Shown: positions 1 through 6,623, numbered from the stretch's first letter. The stretch: DNA of 9,869 bases from Thermotogae bacterium (GCA_015486095.1 WFSK01000278.1:1-9869); one strand, 5' to 3'. Notes: generated by a model not told the origin, from the sequence alone. Made by a program: numbers and translations.

Positions 1-247
1 GGCATATCATCCTTATACTATCGGACTCATCAAATCTATGCCCTCGATCATAGGGGATCTGAGTAAGATGAAACCCATTCCGGGTTCACCCCCAAACCTG
101 TTACATAAACCTTCCGGATGTCTTTTCCATCCTCGATGCCCAGAAGCAATGGATATCTGTGAGAAAGTCGAGCCGAAATTGATAGAGATCGAAAAAGGGC
201 ATCTCGTAGCATGTCATAAGTACTCGAATATGGGAAGGAAGGGATAA
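1..247 (+). CDS. Peptide ABC transporter ATP-binding protein, OppD/DppD type (3' end only)
   Basis: Only the last 81 codons are present (frame starts at base 2, TAA at 245-247); the Walker A, signature and Walker B motifs lie outside the window. The visible part opens with HPYT-x-GLI-K-S-MP, the standard junction of OppD/DppD-type ATPases, and continues into the oligopeptide-transporter C-terminal (oligo_HPY) domain. Four cysteines follow the spacing C-x5-C-x6-C-x17-C, within PSGC and FHPRC. In the family, this ATPase pairs with an OppF-type subunit to drive uptake of oligopeptides or other substrates through two membrane permeases. The gene stops 4 bases before the next ATPase, so the two are co-transcribed. 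The cysteines are of the kind that hold a [4Fe-4S] cluster in some family members, which is inferred here. The substrate cannot be read from this fragment. Confidence 0.9.
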   Translation, partial: AYHPYTIGLIKSMPSIIGDLSKMKPIPGSPPNLLHKPSGCLFHPRCPEAMDICEKVEPKLIEIEKGHLVACHKYSNMGRKG

Positions 248-251
248 AGTT

Positions 252-1256
252 ATGGATGAAGCATTGGCTGAACTAAAAAACGTCAGTATGTACTTCAAGA
301 AGGGTAATCTGAAGATCGGAGCAGTGGTGGATGTATCACTGAAGATCTACCCTGGAGAGATCCTCAGTCTCGTAGGTGAGAGTGGTTGCGGTAAGACAAC
401 GGTAGGGAAGATCTTTCTTGGGAGGCTCAAACCCACTTCCGGAGAAGTATTATTCGAGGGCAAAGATATCTGGAGGATGTCGAAGAAAGAGTATAAGGAA
501 TTCCGTCCTCTGGTCCAGGTGGTACACCAGGATTCTTATGCCAGCCTGAATCCTGTGAGGACCGTTTATCAAACTCTTGCAGCTCCTTTGCAATTTTATA
601 AGATCACCAGAACGAGAGAAGAAACTGAGAAAAAGGTAGAAGAGCTTTTGGATATGGTTGGAGTCATTCCTCCGAGATACTTCATGAACAAGTATCCGTT
701 TCATCTGAGTGGAGGGTTGAGGCAAAGGGTATCGTTGGCGCGGGCAACCATACTCAAGCCGAAACTCATCATTGCAGATGAACCTGTTTCTGGGGTCGAT
801 GCTTCCCTTAGAATCTCTGTCTTAGACGTTATGAGAAGATTGAATAAAGAGCTCAACATCGCCTTTCTCTACATCACTCATGACCTCGCCACTGCAAGGT
901 ATTTCTCTCGCGAAGGAAGAATGGCAGTGATGTATGTAGGGAAGATAGTGGAAACAGGAGGAATAAATGACCTCATAGAAAACCCAAGGCATCCCTATCT
1001 ACAAGCCCTCTTATCTGCAATACCCGTTCCCGATCCGAAGCTGGCAAAGAAAAAGAGATTACTACCTTTGAGAAGCCTGGATCTACCGAGTGCAGGTCAT
1101 CCACCGTCTGGTTGTCGTTTCCACCCACGATGTCCTTATGCAAAAGAGATCTGTGAAAGAGAAGTACCGGAATTAAAGGATTTGGGTAACGAACATAGGG
1201 TTGCCTGTCATTTAGTAGAGGAGATACCGAAGTGGGCCCTCGAATTGGAAAGTTAG
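252..1256 (+). CDS. Peptide ABC transporter ATP-binding protein, OppF/DppF type
   Basis: A complete 334-residue ABC ATPase. Motifs in order are Walker A GESGCGKT (42-49), Q-loop HQDSYASLNP (92-101), signature LSGGLRQR (152-159), Walker B LIIADEP (172-178) and the H-loop ITHD (208-211). The C-terminal oligo_HPY domain follows HPYLQALLSAIP (247-258) and has Cys288, Cys294, Cys301 and Cys319 in the same spacing as the upstream OppD-like protein. Length and layout fit the second ATPase of peptide/nickel-type importers, acting at the inner face of the membrane with the upstream ATPase. The ATG at 252 has a purine-rich GGAAGGAAGGGA stretch about 8 bases upstream that overlaps the end of the previous gene. 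Permease and binding-protein genes are presumably upstream, outside the window. Substrate specificity is set by that binding protein and remains unknown. Confidence 0.95.
   Translation: MDEALAELKNVSMYFKKGNLKIGAVVDVSLKIYPGEILSLVGESGCGKTTVGKIFLGRLKPTSGEVLFEGKDIWRMSKKEYKEFRPLVQVVHQDSYASLNPVRTVYQTLAAPLQFYKITRTREETEKKVEELLDMVGVIPPRYFMNKYPFHLSGGLRQRVSLARATILKPKLIIADEPVSGVDASLRISVLDVMRRLNKELNIAFLYITHDLATARYFSREGRMAVMYVGKIVETGGINDLIENPRHPYLQALLSAIPVPDPKLAKKKRLLPLRSLDLPSAGHPPSGCRFHPRCPYAKEICEREVPELKDLGNEHRVACHLVEEIPKWALELES
1218..1223 (+). promoter_or_regulatory. Shine-Dalgarno site inside the oppF-like 3' end
   Basis: GAGGAG lies 8 bases before the GTG at 1232, inside the OppF-like coding sequence. 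It favours that GTG over the in-frame ATG at 1265, whose nearest purine stretch (GGAA, 1247-1250) is 14 bases away. Confidence 0.6.
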
Positions 1257-1447
1257 CCTTTACAATGGGATTGATTATATTGTTACTTGGCATACTCGTG
1301 CTACCTTTCCTCCCTTTGACCTCAGGCGAGTTCGTGGTAGACGTAATGGCGATCTGTACGATCAGTATCTTTCTCCTCCTTTTGACGTGGTACATTCGGC
1401 GACAATCGAAGAAAAGTGATGAAAAATCCAATAATTCTAAGGGATGA
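1232..1447 (+). CDS. Small two-helix membrane protein, unknown function
   Basis: A 71-residue protein that I do not recognise as a named family. Two hydrophobic stretches, about residues 8-29 (rich in Leu, Ile and Gly) and 35-55, should form a helical hairpin. The C-terminal tail of about 15 residues, beginning RRQSKKSDEK, is strongly charged and probably cytoplasmic. The GTG start has a well-placed GAGGAG and overlaps the oppF-like gene by 25 bases, implying translational coupling. An alternative ATG at 1265 would give 60 residues and keep both helices. The gene ends 6 bases from the converging trkH stop, and no terminator hairpin is visible between them. It could be an accessory membrane protein of the transporter operon or just a trailing gene. 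Function is unknown. Confidence 0.6.
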   Translation: MGPRIGKLAFTMGLIILLLGILVLPFLPLTSGEFVVDVMAICTISIFLLLLTWYIRRQSKKSDEKSNNSKG

Positions 1448-1453
1448 TCGAAT

Positions 1454-2791
1454 TCAACCTACAGATATATCCTCTTCAGGATACTTGTAAAGTAATCTTT
1501 CTTCTTTTCCGTACAACGCCATGAAGATCGTGAGTGGACCGAGTCTACCTGTAAACATGGTTATCGTTATGAGAAATTTTCCTATAGCCGAAAGATGTGG
1601 AGTAATGCCCATGCTCAGCCCAACTGTTCCAAAGGCACTTATCGTTTCGAACATGATCTCGGTAAGAGAATCTCCATGCTCTGTAAAGGTAAGGAGAAAA
1701 GAGATAGAAAAGACAAAGAGTAGGGAAAGAGAAACTATGGCGAGAGATCTACCTATCACCTCATCCTTTATCTTACGCTTGAAGACAGCCACTTCTCGTT
1801 TACCACTTATCAATGCCTTTACGTAAAGGAATATGACGGCCGCTGTAACCGTTTTAACACCCCCAGCTGTAGAACCGGGGGATCCCCCTATGAACATCAG
1901 CAACATGAGTATCAACAGCGCCGGTGTTGCAAGGGAGCCTATGGGAACAGTATTAAAACCTGCTGTTCTCGCCGTGACAGATTGGAAGAATGAAGTTAAC
2001 CACTTCGTTCCTTCACTATAGATTCTTAGGGAAGAAAAATGACCTGCTTCACCCAATCGGAGTAAAATGGTCCCAAGTAGTAACAATATGAACGTTGTAG
2101 TGAAGACTATCTTCGCTTGCAGCGAGAGAGCACTCCACCTTATCCTCTTCCTGATGTCTATCTCCGTTAAAACGGCAAATCCCAATCCGCCACTGACGAT
2201 CAGAAATGCCAGGACAGAATTGATGTAGACATCACTCTTATAACGTATAAAACTATCAGAAAATAGAGAGAAACCAGCGTTACAGAAAGCCGATACAGAA
2301 TGAAATATGGAGAGCCAAAAGGCATAATCGTAACTGAATCTTCTTGAAAAACTGAAAAAAAACAAGACTATTCCGAGCACTTCGAAGATCAACGTGTATT
2401 TCACAACATCGAGCAGTAATCTAAGCAAGCCTCCTATTCTATTCTGATTCAAGTTTTCCTGGAGCAAAACTCTGTCTCTCAACCCTATTCTTCTTCCCAC
2501 TATCAGCATGAAGAATGTTGATATAGTCATTATCCCCAAACCACCCGCTTGTATAAGGGCTAATATCACTATCTTACCGAAGAGAGTAAACTTCGTAGGG
2601 GTATCCACTACTATCAGGCCTGTTACGCAAGTTGCAGAGGTAGCCGTGAACAAAGAATCGATCGGGGATATCCCGTTCACGGTTGAGAACGGTAATAAGA
2701 GTAAGATGAAACCAACACTTATAGTTATGAAAAACCAGAAGACCAATATTTGGCTCGGAGACAGGGAGTTAAAAAATACCTTCAGTTTCAT
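1454..2791 (-). CDS. TrkH/KtrB-family K+ (or Na+) channel/transporter subunit
   Basis: A 445-residue polytopic membrane protein made of four repeated membrane-pore-membrane units. The pore-filter glycines are visible in each: CVTGL (55-59), CNAGF (170-174), TAGF (276-279) and TVGL (389-392). The loop GGSPGSTAGGVKT (302-314) matches the conserved intramembrane gate region of repeat three in KtrB. The length is close to KtrB and shorter than classical TrkH. These channels import K+ (some Na+) and need a cytoplasmic RCK/TrkA-N partner (KtrA or TrkA), and no such gene is present here. The ATG sits one base after the proS stop. The only upstream GAGG is about 15 bases away, so translation is probably coupled to proS. 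The gene converges with the small membrane protein gene. The family is clear, but the ion and the Trk-versus-Ktr assignment are inferred. Confidence 0.93.
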   Translation of the reverse strand: MKLKVFFNSLSPSQILVFWFFITISVGFILLLLPFSTVNGISPIDSLFTATSATCVTGLIVVDTPTKFTLFGKIVILALIQAGGLGIMTISTFFMLIVGRRIGLRDRVLLQENLNQNRIGGLLRLLLDVVKYTLIFEVLGIVLFFFSFSRRFSYDYAFWLSIFHSVSAFCNAGFSLFSDSFIRYKSDVYINSVLAFLIVSGGLGFAVLTEIDIRKRIRWSALSLQAKIVFTTTFILLLLGTILLRLGEAGHFSSLRIYSEGTKWLTSFFQSVTARTAGFNTVPIGSLATPALLILMLLMFIGGSPGSTAGGVKTVTAAVIFLYVKALISGKREVAVFKRKIKDEVIGRSLAIVSLSLLFVFSISFLLTFTEHGDSLTEIMFETISAFGTVGLSMGITPHLSAIGKFLITITMFTGRLGPLTIFMALYGKEERLLYKYPEEDISVG

Positions 2792-2792
2792 A

Positions 2793-4523
2793 TCATGTAT
2801 TCAACGCCTCTTTCATATCATTGATTATATTGCTTATCTTACTTATCACCTCAGTGTAGCCTTCGGAGATACTTACCTCCTCCCTCTTACCACTTTCTCT
2901 TATGACTAATTCGACCTTATCGTTGTCCACATTCTTCCCTACGATAAGCTTTATAGGAATGCCTATTAGATCCATATCCTTCAGTTTGATGCCTGCAGAT
3001 ACATTCCTATCGTCCAGCATCACTTCGTATCCTGAGGCCGTCAGTAGTTCATATATATCCTCCGCTACCCTCTTTTGTCTCTTACCACCCCCTAAAGGAA
3101 CTATTATTATCTCATAGGGAGCCACAGTTATAGGCCAGACCATTCCATTCTCATCGTGTTTTTGCTCCACGATAGCAGCAACAGCACGAGAAATACCGAA
3201 TCCATAGCAACCCATAATTATGGGGATGGATCTTCCGTCCTTTTTCACAACATATGCACCGAGCTTTTCCGAATACTTCGTACCTAACTTGAATATATGC
3301 CCTATCTCGATGCCTCTAACTGCCTTCAGAGGAGCTCCACATTTAGGGCATTTATCACCCTCCTTTACAACCTTTATGTCCTGCCATAGGTCGACCCTTA
3401 TATCTCGCTCAAAATTGGCATTGATAAAATGAGTGTCTATCTCATTTCCACCCACTACGAAATTTTTCATGCCTTTTACAGAATAATCTCCGATCACCTT
3501 TATACTGTTCAAACCCACTGGGGACACAAATCCTGCTGGAGCTCCTGTGAGTTCTTTCACCTCCTCAGAAGTAGCGGGTCTCAAGGTTTGATCTGAGAGC
3601 GAAGTCTTCAACTTGGATAAGTTGATGTCGAGATCGCCCCTCATCAATGCGATCACGAATCCCTCTTTCCCTCTGTATACCATAGATTTGACTATCTGTT
3701 TCGTATCCTTATTCAAAAAGTTAGCGACTTCCTCGACGGTCCTCACGTTTGGCGTTAAGACTTTCTTCAATCCTTTAAATTCCTCAGTGGAAGATTTGTA
3801 TTCACACCTGTATTCAGCTTTCTCTTCGTTTGCGGCGTATCCACAATTTTCACAAAACAAGACCTTCGTCTCTCCTCTTTCGGCTAATATCACGAATTCA
3901 TGTGATACACTCCCACCGATCGCACCACTGGCTGCCTCAACTGCTATGGCCTTTATACCTAACCTCTTACAGACACGCTCATATGCCTTGTAGATATCAT
4001 CATAAGTTCTGTCAAGACTCTCTTGACTATCATGAAAACTATACAGGTCTTTCATGATGAACTCACGTGCTCTGAGTAATCCTCCTCGAGGTCTGAGTTC
4101 ATCCCTGTATTTCGTGTAGATCTGGTAGAGCAAGATGGGTAGCTGTTTGTAGGTCTTTATTTCAGTCTTCACCAGATCGGTTATGATCTCTTCGTGGGTA
4201 GGTCCTAAAGTGAATTCTCTGCCGCTTCTATCCTTCAATTTCATCATTTCCGGACCATAATCATCCCACCTCCCTGTCATCTTCCACAATTCAGCGGGTT
4301 GAACAATGGGAAGGAGGATCTCCTGGCCACCTATCCTATTCATTTCCTCCCTGACTATATTCTCTATCTTCTTCAAAACCCTGAATCCGAGAGGAAGATA
4401 CGTGTAGACTCCTCTCGCAGACATCCTTATGAACCCACCTCTCAAGAGCAAACGATGGCTTACTTCTTCTGCATAAGAAGGTACTTCCTTTAAAGTCGGT
4501 GCATAAAGAGAAGAAAATCTCAT
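2793..4523 (-). CDS. proS: Prolyl-tRNA synthetase, bacterial type with INS editing domain
   Basis: A class II aminoacyl-tRNA synthetase that charges tRNA-Pro in the cytoplasm. From the ATG at 4523 it has 576 residues, the usual size for bacterial-type ProRS. The N-terminus aligns with the family start (LKEVP, then EEVSHRLLLRGGFIR). Visible landmarks are LGPTHEE (106-112), class II motif 2 around RPRGGLLRAREFIMKD (144-159), the YbaK-like INS insert about 255-385 with Lys279 and the GAPAGF loop (327-332), CxxC pairs at 224/227 and 392/395, IEIGHIFKLGTKYS (405-418), and motif 3 MGCYGFGISR (437-446). The C-terminal anticodon-binding domain follows. The reading frame could extend to a TTG at 4547, but that codon falls at the predicted transcription start. 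The ATG has GGAGGG five bases upstream. trkH follows after one base. Confidence 0.98.
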   Translation of the reverse strand: MRFSSLYAPTLKEVPSYAEEVSHRLLLRGGFIRMSARGVYTYLPLGFRVLKKIENIVREEMNRIGGQEILLPIVQPAELWKMTGRWDDYGPEMMKLKDRSGREFTLGPTHEEIITDLVKTEIKTYKQLPILLYQIYTKYRDELRPRGGLLRAREFIMKDLYSFHDSQESLDRTYDDIYKAYERVCKRLGIKAIAVEAASGAIGGSVSHEFVILAERGETKVLFCENCGYAANEEKAEYRCEYKSSTEEFKGLKKVLTPNVRTVEEVANFLNKDTKQIVKSMVYRGKEGFVIALMRGDLDINLSKLKTSLSDQTLRPATSEEVKELTGAPAGFVSPVGLNSIKVIGDYSVKGMKNFVVGGNEIDTHFINANFERDIRVDLWQDIKVVKEGDKCPKCGAPLKAVRGIEIGHIFKLGTKYSEKLGAYVVKKDGRSIPIIMGCYGFGISRAVAAIVEQKHDENGMVWPITVAPYEIIIVPLGGGKRQKRVAEDIYELLTASGYEVMLDDRNVSAGIKLKDMDLIGIPIKLIVGKNVDNDKVELVIRESGKREEVSISEGYTEVISKISNIINDMKEALNT

Positions 4524-4528
4524 ACTAT

Positions 4529-4534
4529 CCCTCC
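4529..4534 (-). promoter_or_regulatory. proS Shine-Dalgarno site
   Basis: GGAGGG on the - strand, five bases before the ATG at 4523. It decides the proS start against the upstream TTG at 4547. Confidence 0.8.
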
Positions 4535-4555
4535 AGACAAAGATCAATTGTTTTT

Positions 4556-4584
4556 ATTATACCAGTCTATTTACCTGTTGCCAA
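4556..4584 (-). promoter_or_regulatory. proS-trkH promoter
   Basis: Read on the - strand: -35 TTGGCA (4584-4579), a 17-base spacer, then -10 TATAAT (4561-4556). The -10 is preceded by TGG, giving an extended -10 as well. Transcription should start near 4549, leaving a leader of about 26 bases before the proS ATG. This is a near-consensus vegetative promoter. Its -35 box overlaps that of the divergent tRNA promoter. Confidence 0.85.
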
Positions 4585-4606
4585 ATACTCATCATTGAGA
4601 TATAAT
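4578..4606 (+). promoter_or_regulatory. tRNA cluster promoter
   Basis: On the + strand: -35 TTGCCA (4578-4583), a spacer of exactly 17 bases, -10 TATAAT (4601-4606). The predicted start near 4613 leaves only about 7 bases before the first tRNA. Both hexamers are near-perfect, as expected for a stable-RNA promoter. Five of the six -35 bases also belong to the -35 of the opposing proS promoter. Confidence 0.85.
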
Positions 4607-4619
4607 AAAAAAACGAATA

Positions 4620-4692
4620 GCGCCCATGGCTCAATGGATAGAGCAACGGATTTCTAATCCGTAGGTTGCAGGTTCAAGTCCTGCTGGGCGCG
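4620..4692 (+). tRNA. tRNA-Arg (anticodon TCT)
   Basis: A full cloverleaf can be folded by hand: acceptor GCGCCCA/TGGGCGC, D-arm GCTC/GAGC with loop AATGGATA, anticodon arm ACGGA/TCCGT with loop TTTCTAA (anticodon TCT), a 5-base variable loop, T-arm GCAGG/CCTGC with loop TTCAAGT, discriminator G. It reads AGA and AGG codons, which are common in this window. The 3' CCA is not encoded (CTG follows), so CCA is added enzymatically. It is the first gene of a three-tRNA transcript. Confidence 0.97.
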
Positions 4693-4701
4693 CTGCCTCA
4701 T

Positions 4702-4778
4702 GGTGAGTATAGCTCAGTAGGGAGAGCGTCGGACTGTGGATCCGAATGTCGCGGGTTCAAGCCCCGCTACTCACCCCA
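4702..4778 (+). tRNA. tRNA-His (anticodon GTG)
   Basis: G-1 at 4702 faces C73 at 4775, the hallmark of tRNA-His. The acceptor is GTGAGTA/TACTCAC, D-arm GCTC/GAGC, anticodon arm TCGGA/TCCGA with loop CTGTGGA (anticodon GTG), T-arm GCGGG/CCCGC. CCA is encoded at 4776-4778, unlike in the two flanking tRNAs. It lies 9 bases after the first tRNA-Arg and 3 bases before the next. Confidence 0.97.
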
Positions 4779-4781
4779 TTC

Positions 4782-4855
4782 GCGCCCGTGGCTCAACTGG
4801 ATAGAGCATCGGATTTCGGCTCCGACGGTTGCAGGTTCAAGTCCTGCCGGGCGTG
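4782..4855 (+). tRNA. tRNA-Arg (anticodon TCG)
   Basis: A complete cloverleaf: acceptor GCGCCCG/CGGGCGT (first pair G1-U72), D-arm GCTC/GAGC with loop AACTGGATA, anticodon arm TCGGA/TCCGA with loop TTTCGGC (anticodon TCG), T-arm GCAGG/CCTGC, discriminator G. It reads CGA and other CGN codons. CCA is not encoded. Its T-arm and most of its D-arm are identical to the TCT tRNA-Arg 160 bases upstream, so the two look like products of a local duplication followed by anticodon-arm divergence. Confidence 0.96.
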
Positions 4856-4871
4856 CTTCACATTGTGAAGC
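4855..4871. repeat. Inverted repeat between the converging tRNA and AtuA operons
   Basis: GCTTCACA and TGTGAAGC are separated by a single base, a perfect 8-bp palindromic stem. It starts on the discriminator base of tRNA-Arg(TCG) and ends 1 base before the DUF4387 stop codon on the other strand. No T-run follows on either strand, so it is not a classical intrinsic terminator. It may act as a bidirectional 3' end or processing hairpin where the two transcripts meet. Confidence 0.45.
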
Positions 4872-4872
4872 C

Positions 4873-5193
4873 TTACCAGGGGATCTCTATATCGAGCAAA
4901 GGGGCATGCTGCTGTGCTCCGTACGTATCCGTTTCTCCAATGCTGCCCGAATCCACTGGTCTAACGATGGTTGCCTTTATTGCATTTGCCGGATCGAATT
5001 CCACGAAGTAAAGTACCTGTTCTACAGGAATATGATATAACTCGGCTATCAACTCCTTCGTTATTACACCCGAACGTTTGACCTTCTCGTAGGTTTCCTT
5101 ATCTTTGAATATGATATCGAATGTTAATTCGAACGGTCCTGCATTCTTGCTTCTGACCACCTTGGCTATATCCTTGATCTTAACCTTTTTCAC
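4873..5193 (-). CDS. DUF4387 family protein, AtuA partner
   Basis: A small protein of 106 residues matching the DUF4387 family. Diagnostic stretches are the near-N-terminal IAKVVRSKNAGPFELTFDI, KRSGVITKELIAELY in the middle, AIKATIVRP, and the C-terminal GAQQHAPLL. There is no signal peptide or membrane helix, so it should be cytoplasmic. The frame opens at a GTG at 5205, which has no proper ribosome site. The GTG at 5193 is preceded, 7 bases away, by GGGTGAT within taAGAGGGTGAT, which overlaps the stop codon of the upstream gene. I prefer 5193 (110 residues if 5205 were used). The gene directly follows the AtuA-family gene. The pair recurs together in bacteria, in line with two subunits of one enzyme, but the reaction is not established. 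Confidence 0.88.
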   Translation of the reverse strand: MKKVKIKDIAKVVRSKNAGPFELTFDIIFKDKETYEKVKRSGVITKELIAELYHIPVEQVLYFVEFDPANAIKATIVRPVDSGSIGETDTYGAQQHAPLLDIEIPW

Positions 5194-5199
5194 TATTCC

Positions 5200-5212
5200 T
5201 ATCACCCTCTTA
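5200..5212 (-). promoter_or_regulatory. Shine-Dalgarno site for the DUF4387 gene overlapping the AtuA stop
   Basis: On the - strand, TAAGAGGGTGAT starts at the AtuA-family stop codon (5212-5210), and its GGTGAT core ends 7 bases before the GTG at 5193. The layout suggests that translation of the DUF4387 gene is coupled to termination of the upstream gene. Confidence 0.6.
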
Positions 5213-6571
5213 GATCTCTACGAATTCGATGGGAAATAATTCACAGGGGTCATCGACCTGAACCAAGTGATGTACAGTAAATTTGTATACGGGTCCCGTC
5301 GGTATATCGGACGGTGCGTATGGAAAAGCCAAATTACCGGCAGTTGCGATACGCCCCTTATACGAATAATGCATTAGTGTGGAACGTGCGAAGGCGCAAA
5401 TGGTATTCGCGAGTTCTTGATCTTTGGCCACCACCTCTAAGATTATACCAAGTTCATGGGAAGTGATCTCCTTTTGAGGTTCCAATTTTCCCATGACACC
5501 ATTTTTACCATAGATATGAAATATCAATCTGTAGTTTTCTTCCGGAATGCTCTTGAAATATTCGCTCACGGCCTCACGGACCGCATTCTCGCATTCATCG
5601 ATCTGCTTTATCATTATCGGGTCCCTCACACCTGCAATAGATATCGTGCGATATGCAACTTTGCTTGCCCCTTCCAACTTAACCCAATAGGTATCTGGTT
5701 CTATCAGTTTTGAACCGGACACCCTTACAGCCCTTTCCGTTTCCTGTTCGAATTTACAATTCGTAACATCCACCACACCTTCCGGACCTATTATGTGGAG
5801 TGGACTCGACTTTTCGTAGAGTGTATGGGCAGCCACTGTAGTCGTGGTGCATCTTCTCATTGGGTTAAGGGGTTCTACCAAGAAATGGTCATCCCTGAGG
5901 TAACCCATCATACAATCGGAAGTTGTCCCCGGAGTCGAAGCCATCGCACCGCACTCCAGGATCTTCCCCATGTGCAGCGCTAATCCTGGGTCATAACCTT
6001 CCTTTATCCCGAGGGCTGCGAACATGGCTGGATCGTTAGAACGTCCTGCAATGACGACGTCTGCTCCTAATTCGAGCGCCTTTATGTGTGGATGTACCCC
6101 CATCACCGCAACTATTCTTATGGCCTCATCTATCTCCTTTGATGTCAACTGTGGGACGGGACCCAGGGGTTTTATCTTACCTTCTCTTAATTTCCTTCTA
6201 AGATAATCTCTGTCTTTTATCTCCGCATGGATCACTGCTATCTTGAAATGCAGTCCATTCTCTTTTGCTATTTCCTTTACTATATCCAGCGTCCATAAGA
6301 GATGCTTTTCCGCCCCTGAACCACCAGCCGAACCAACGAGAACGGGAATCCTATTCTGATAACCTGCCTTTAGCATGAAGGTGAGATCTCTCTTCGTTGC
6401 CCATCTACTCACGATACCAACACCTGCACCGAGTTTATGAGGCCCGGCATCGGTCGATCCAGCATCTACAGCTATTACATCTGGTGAGCGTTTTATCCCT
6501 TCCTGAAAAGATTCTTCCGGAAAACCATAACCTAACATCCCAACAGGTGATAATACTCTTAATTCCCTCAT
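5210..6571 (-). CDS. AtuA/DUF1446-family protein
   Basis: A 453-residue protein of the AtuA (acyclic terpene utilization; DUF1446) family, from ATG 6571. Conserved Gly- and Asp-rich segments are VDAGSTDAGPHKLG (35-48) and VGSAGGSGAEKH (79-90), then IAGRSNDPAMFAAL and GTTSDCMMGYL further on. It has no signal peptide or transmembrane helix. The family is named after a Pseudomonas protein linked to citronellol/geraniol breakdown, but its biochemistry is undefined and terpene use should not be assumed here. The open frame runs back to 6685, but that part lies upstream of the promoter (6615-6623). The ATG at 6571 has GAGGAG 8 bases upstream and starts MRELRVLSPVGMLGYG, as family members do. The DUF4387 gene follows after 16 bases. 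Confidence 0.9.
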   Translation of the reverse strand: MRELRVLSPVGMLGYGFPEESFQEGIKRSPDVIAVDAGSTDAGPHKLGAGVGIVSRWATKRDLTFMLKAGYQNRIPVLVGSAGGSGAEKHLLWTLDIVKEIAKENGLHFKIAVIHAEIKDRDYLRRKLREGKIKPLGPVPQLTSKEIDEAIRIVAVMGVHPHIKALELGADVVIAGRSNDPAMFAALGIKEGYDPGLALHMGKILECGAMASTPGTTSDCMMGYLRDDHFLVEPLNPMRRCTTTTVAAHTLYEKSSPLHIIGPEGVVDVTNCKFEQETERAVRVSGSKLIEPDTYWVKLEGASKVAYRTISIAGVRDPIMIKQIDECENAVREAVSEYFKSIPEENYRLIFHIYGKNGVMGKLEPQKEITSHELGIILEVVAKDQELANTICAFARSTLMHYSYKGRIATAGNLAFPYAPSDIPTGPVYKFTVHHLVQVDDPCELFPIEFVEI

Positions 6572-6579
6572 TTTTAATT

Positions 6580-6585
6580 CTCCTC
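6580..6585 (-). promoter_or_regulatory. Shine-Dalgarno site of the AtuA-family gene
   Basis: GAGGAG on the - strand, 8 bases before the ATG at 6571. It fixes the start and shortens the open frame by 38 codons. Confidence 0.75.
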
Positions 6586-6614
6586 GTAATATCGTGTATT
6601 TCGAAGAACAAAAT

Positions 6615-6623
6615 ATTATACCA
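6615..6623 (-). promoter_or_regulatory. Extended -10 promoter of the AtuA-DUF4387 operon
   Basis: TGGTATAAT on the - strand, the same extended -10 sequence as in the proS promoter. No good -35 is found at a 17 or 18 base spacing (TCGCTA or TTCGCT), so activity would rest on the extended -10 or on an activator. The predicted start near 6608 gives a leader of about 37 bases. Confidence 0.65.

Noticed and set aside
973..1431. 152-codon - strand frame opposite the oppF-like 3' end
   Set aside because: It is antisense to a clear ABC ATPase and the small membrane protein, with no family resemblance or ribosome site.
4524..4547. TTG start for proS at 4547
   Set aside because: It coincides with the predicted transcription start and has no Shine-Dalgarno site; ATG 4523 has GGAGGG five bases upstream and the normal ProRS N-terminus.
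4666..5040. Protein frames running through the tRNA genes
   Set aside because: They translate tRNA sequence and the antisense of the DUF4387 gene.
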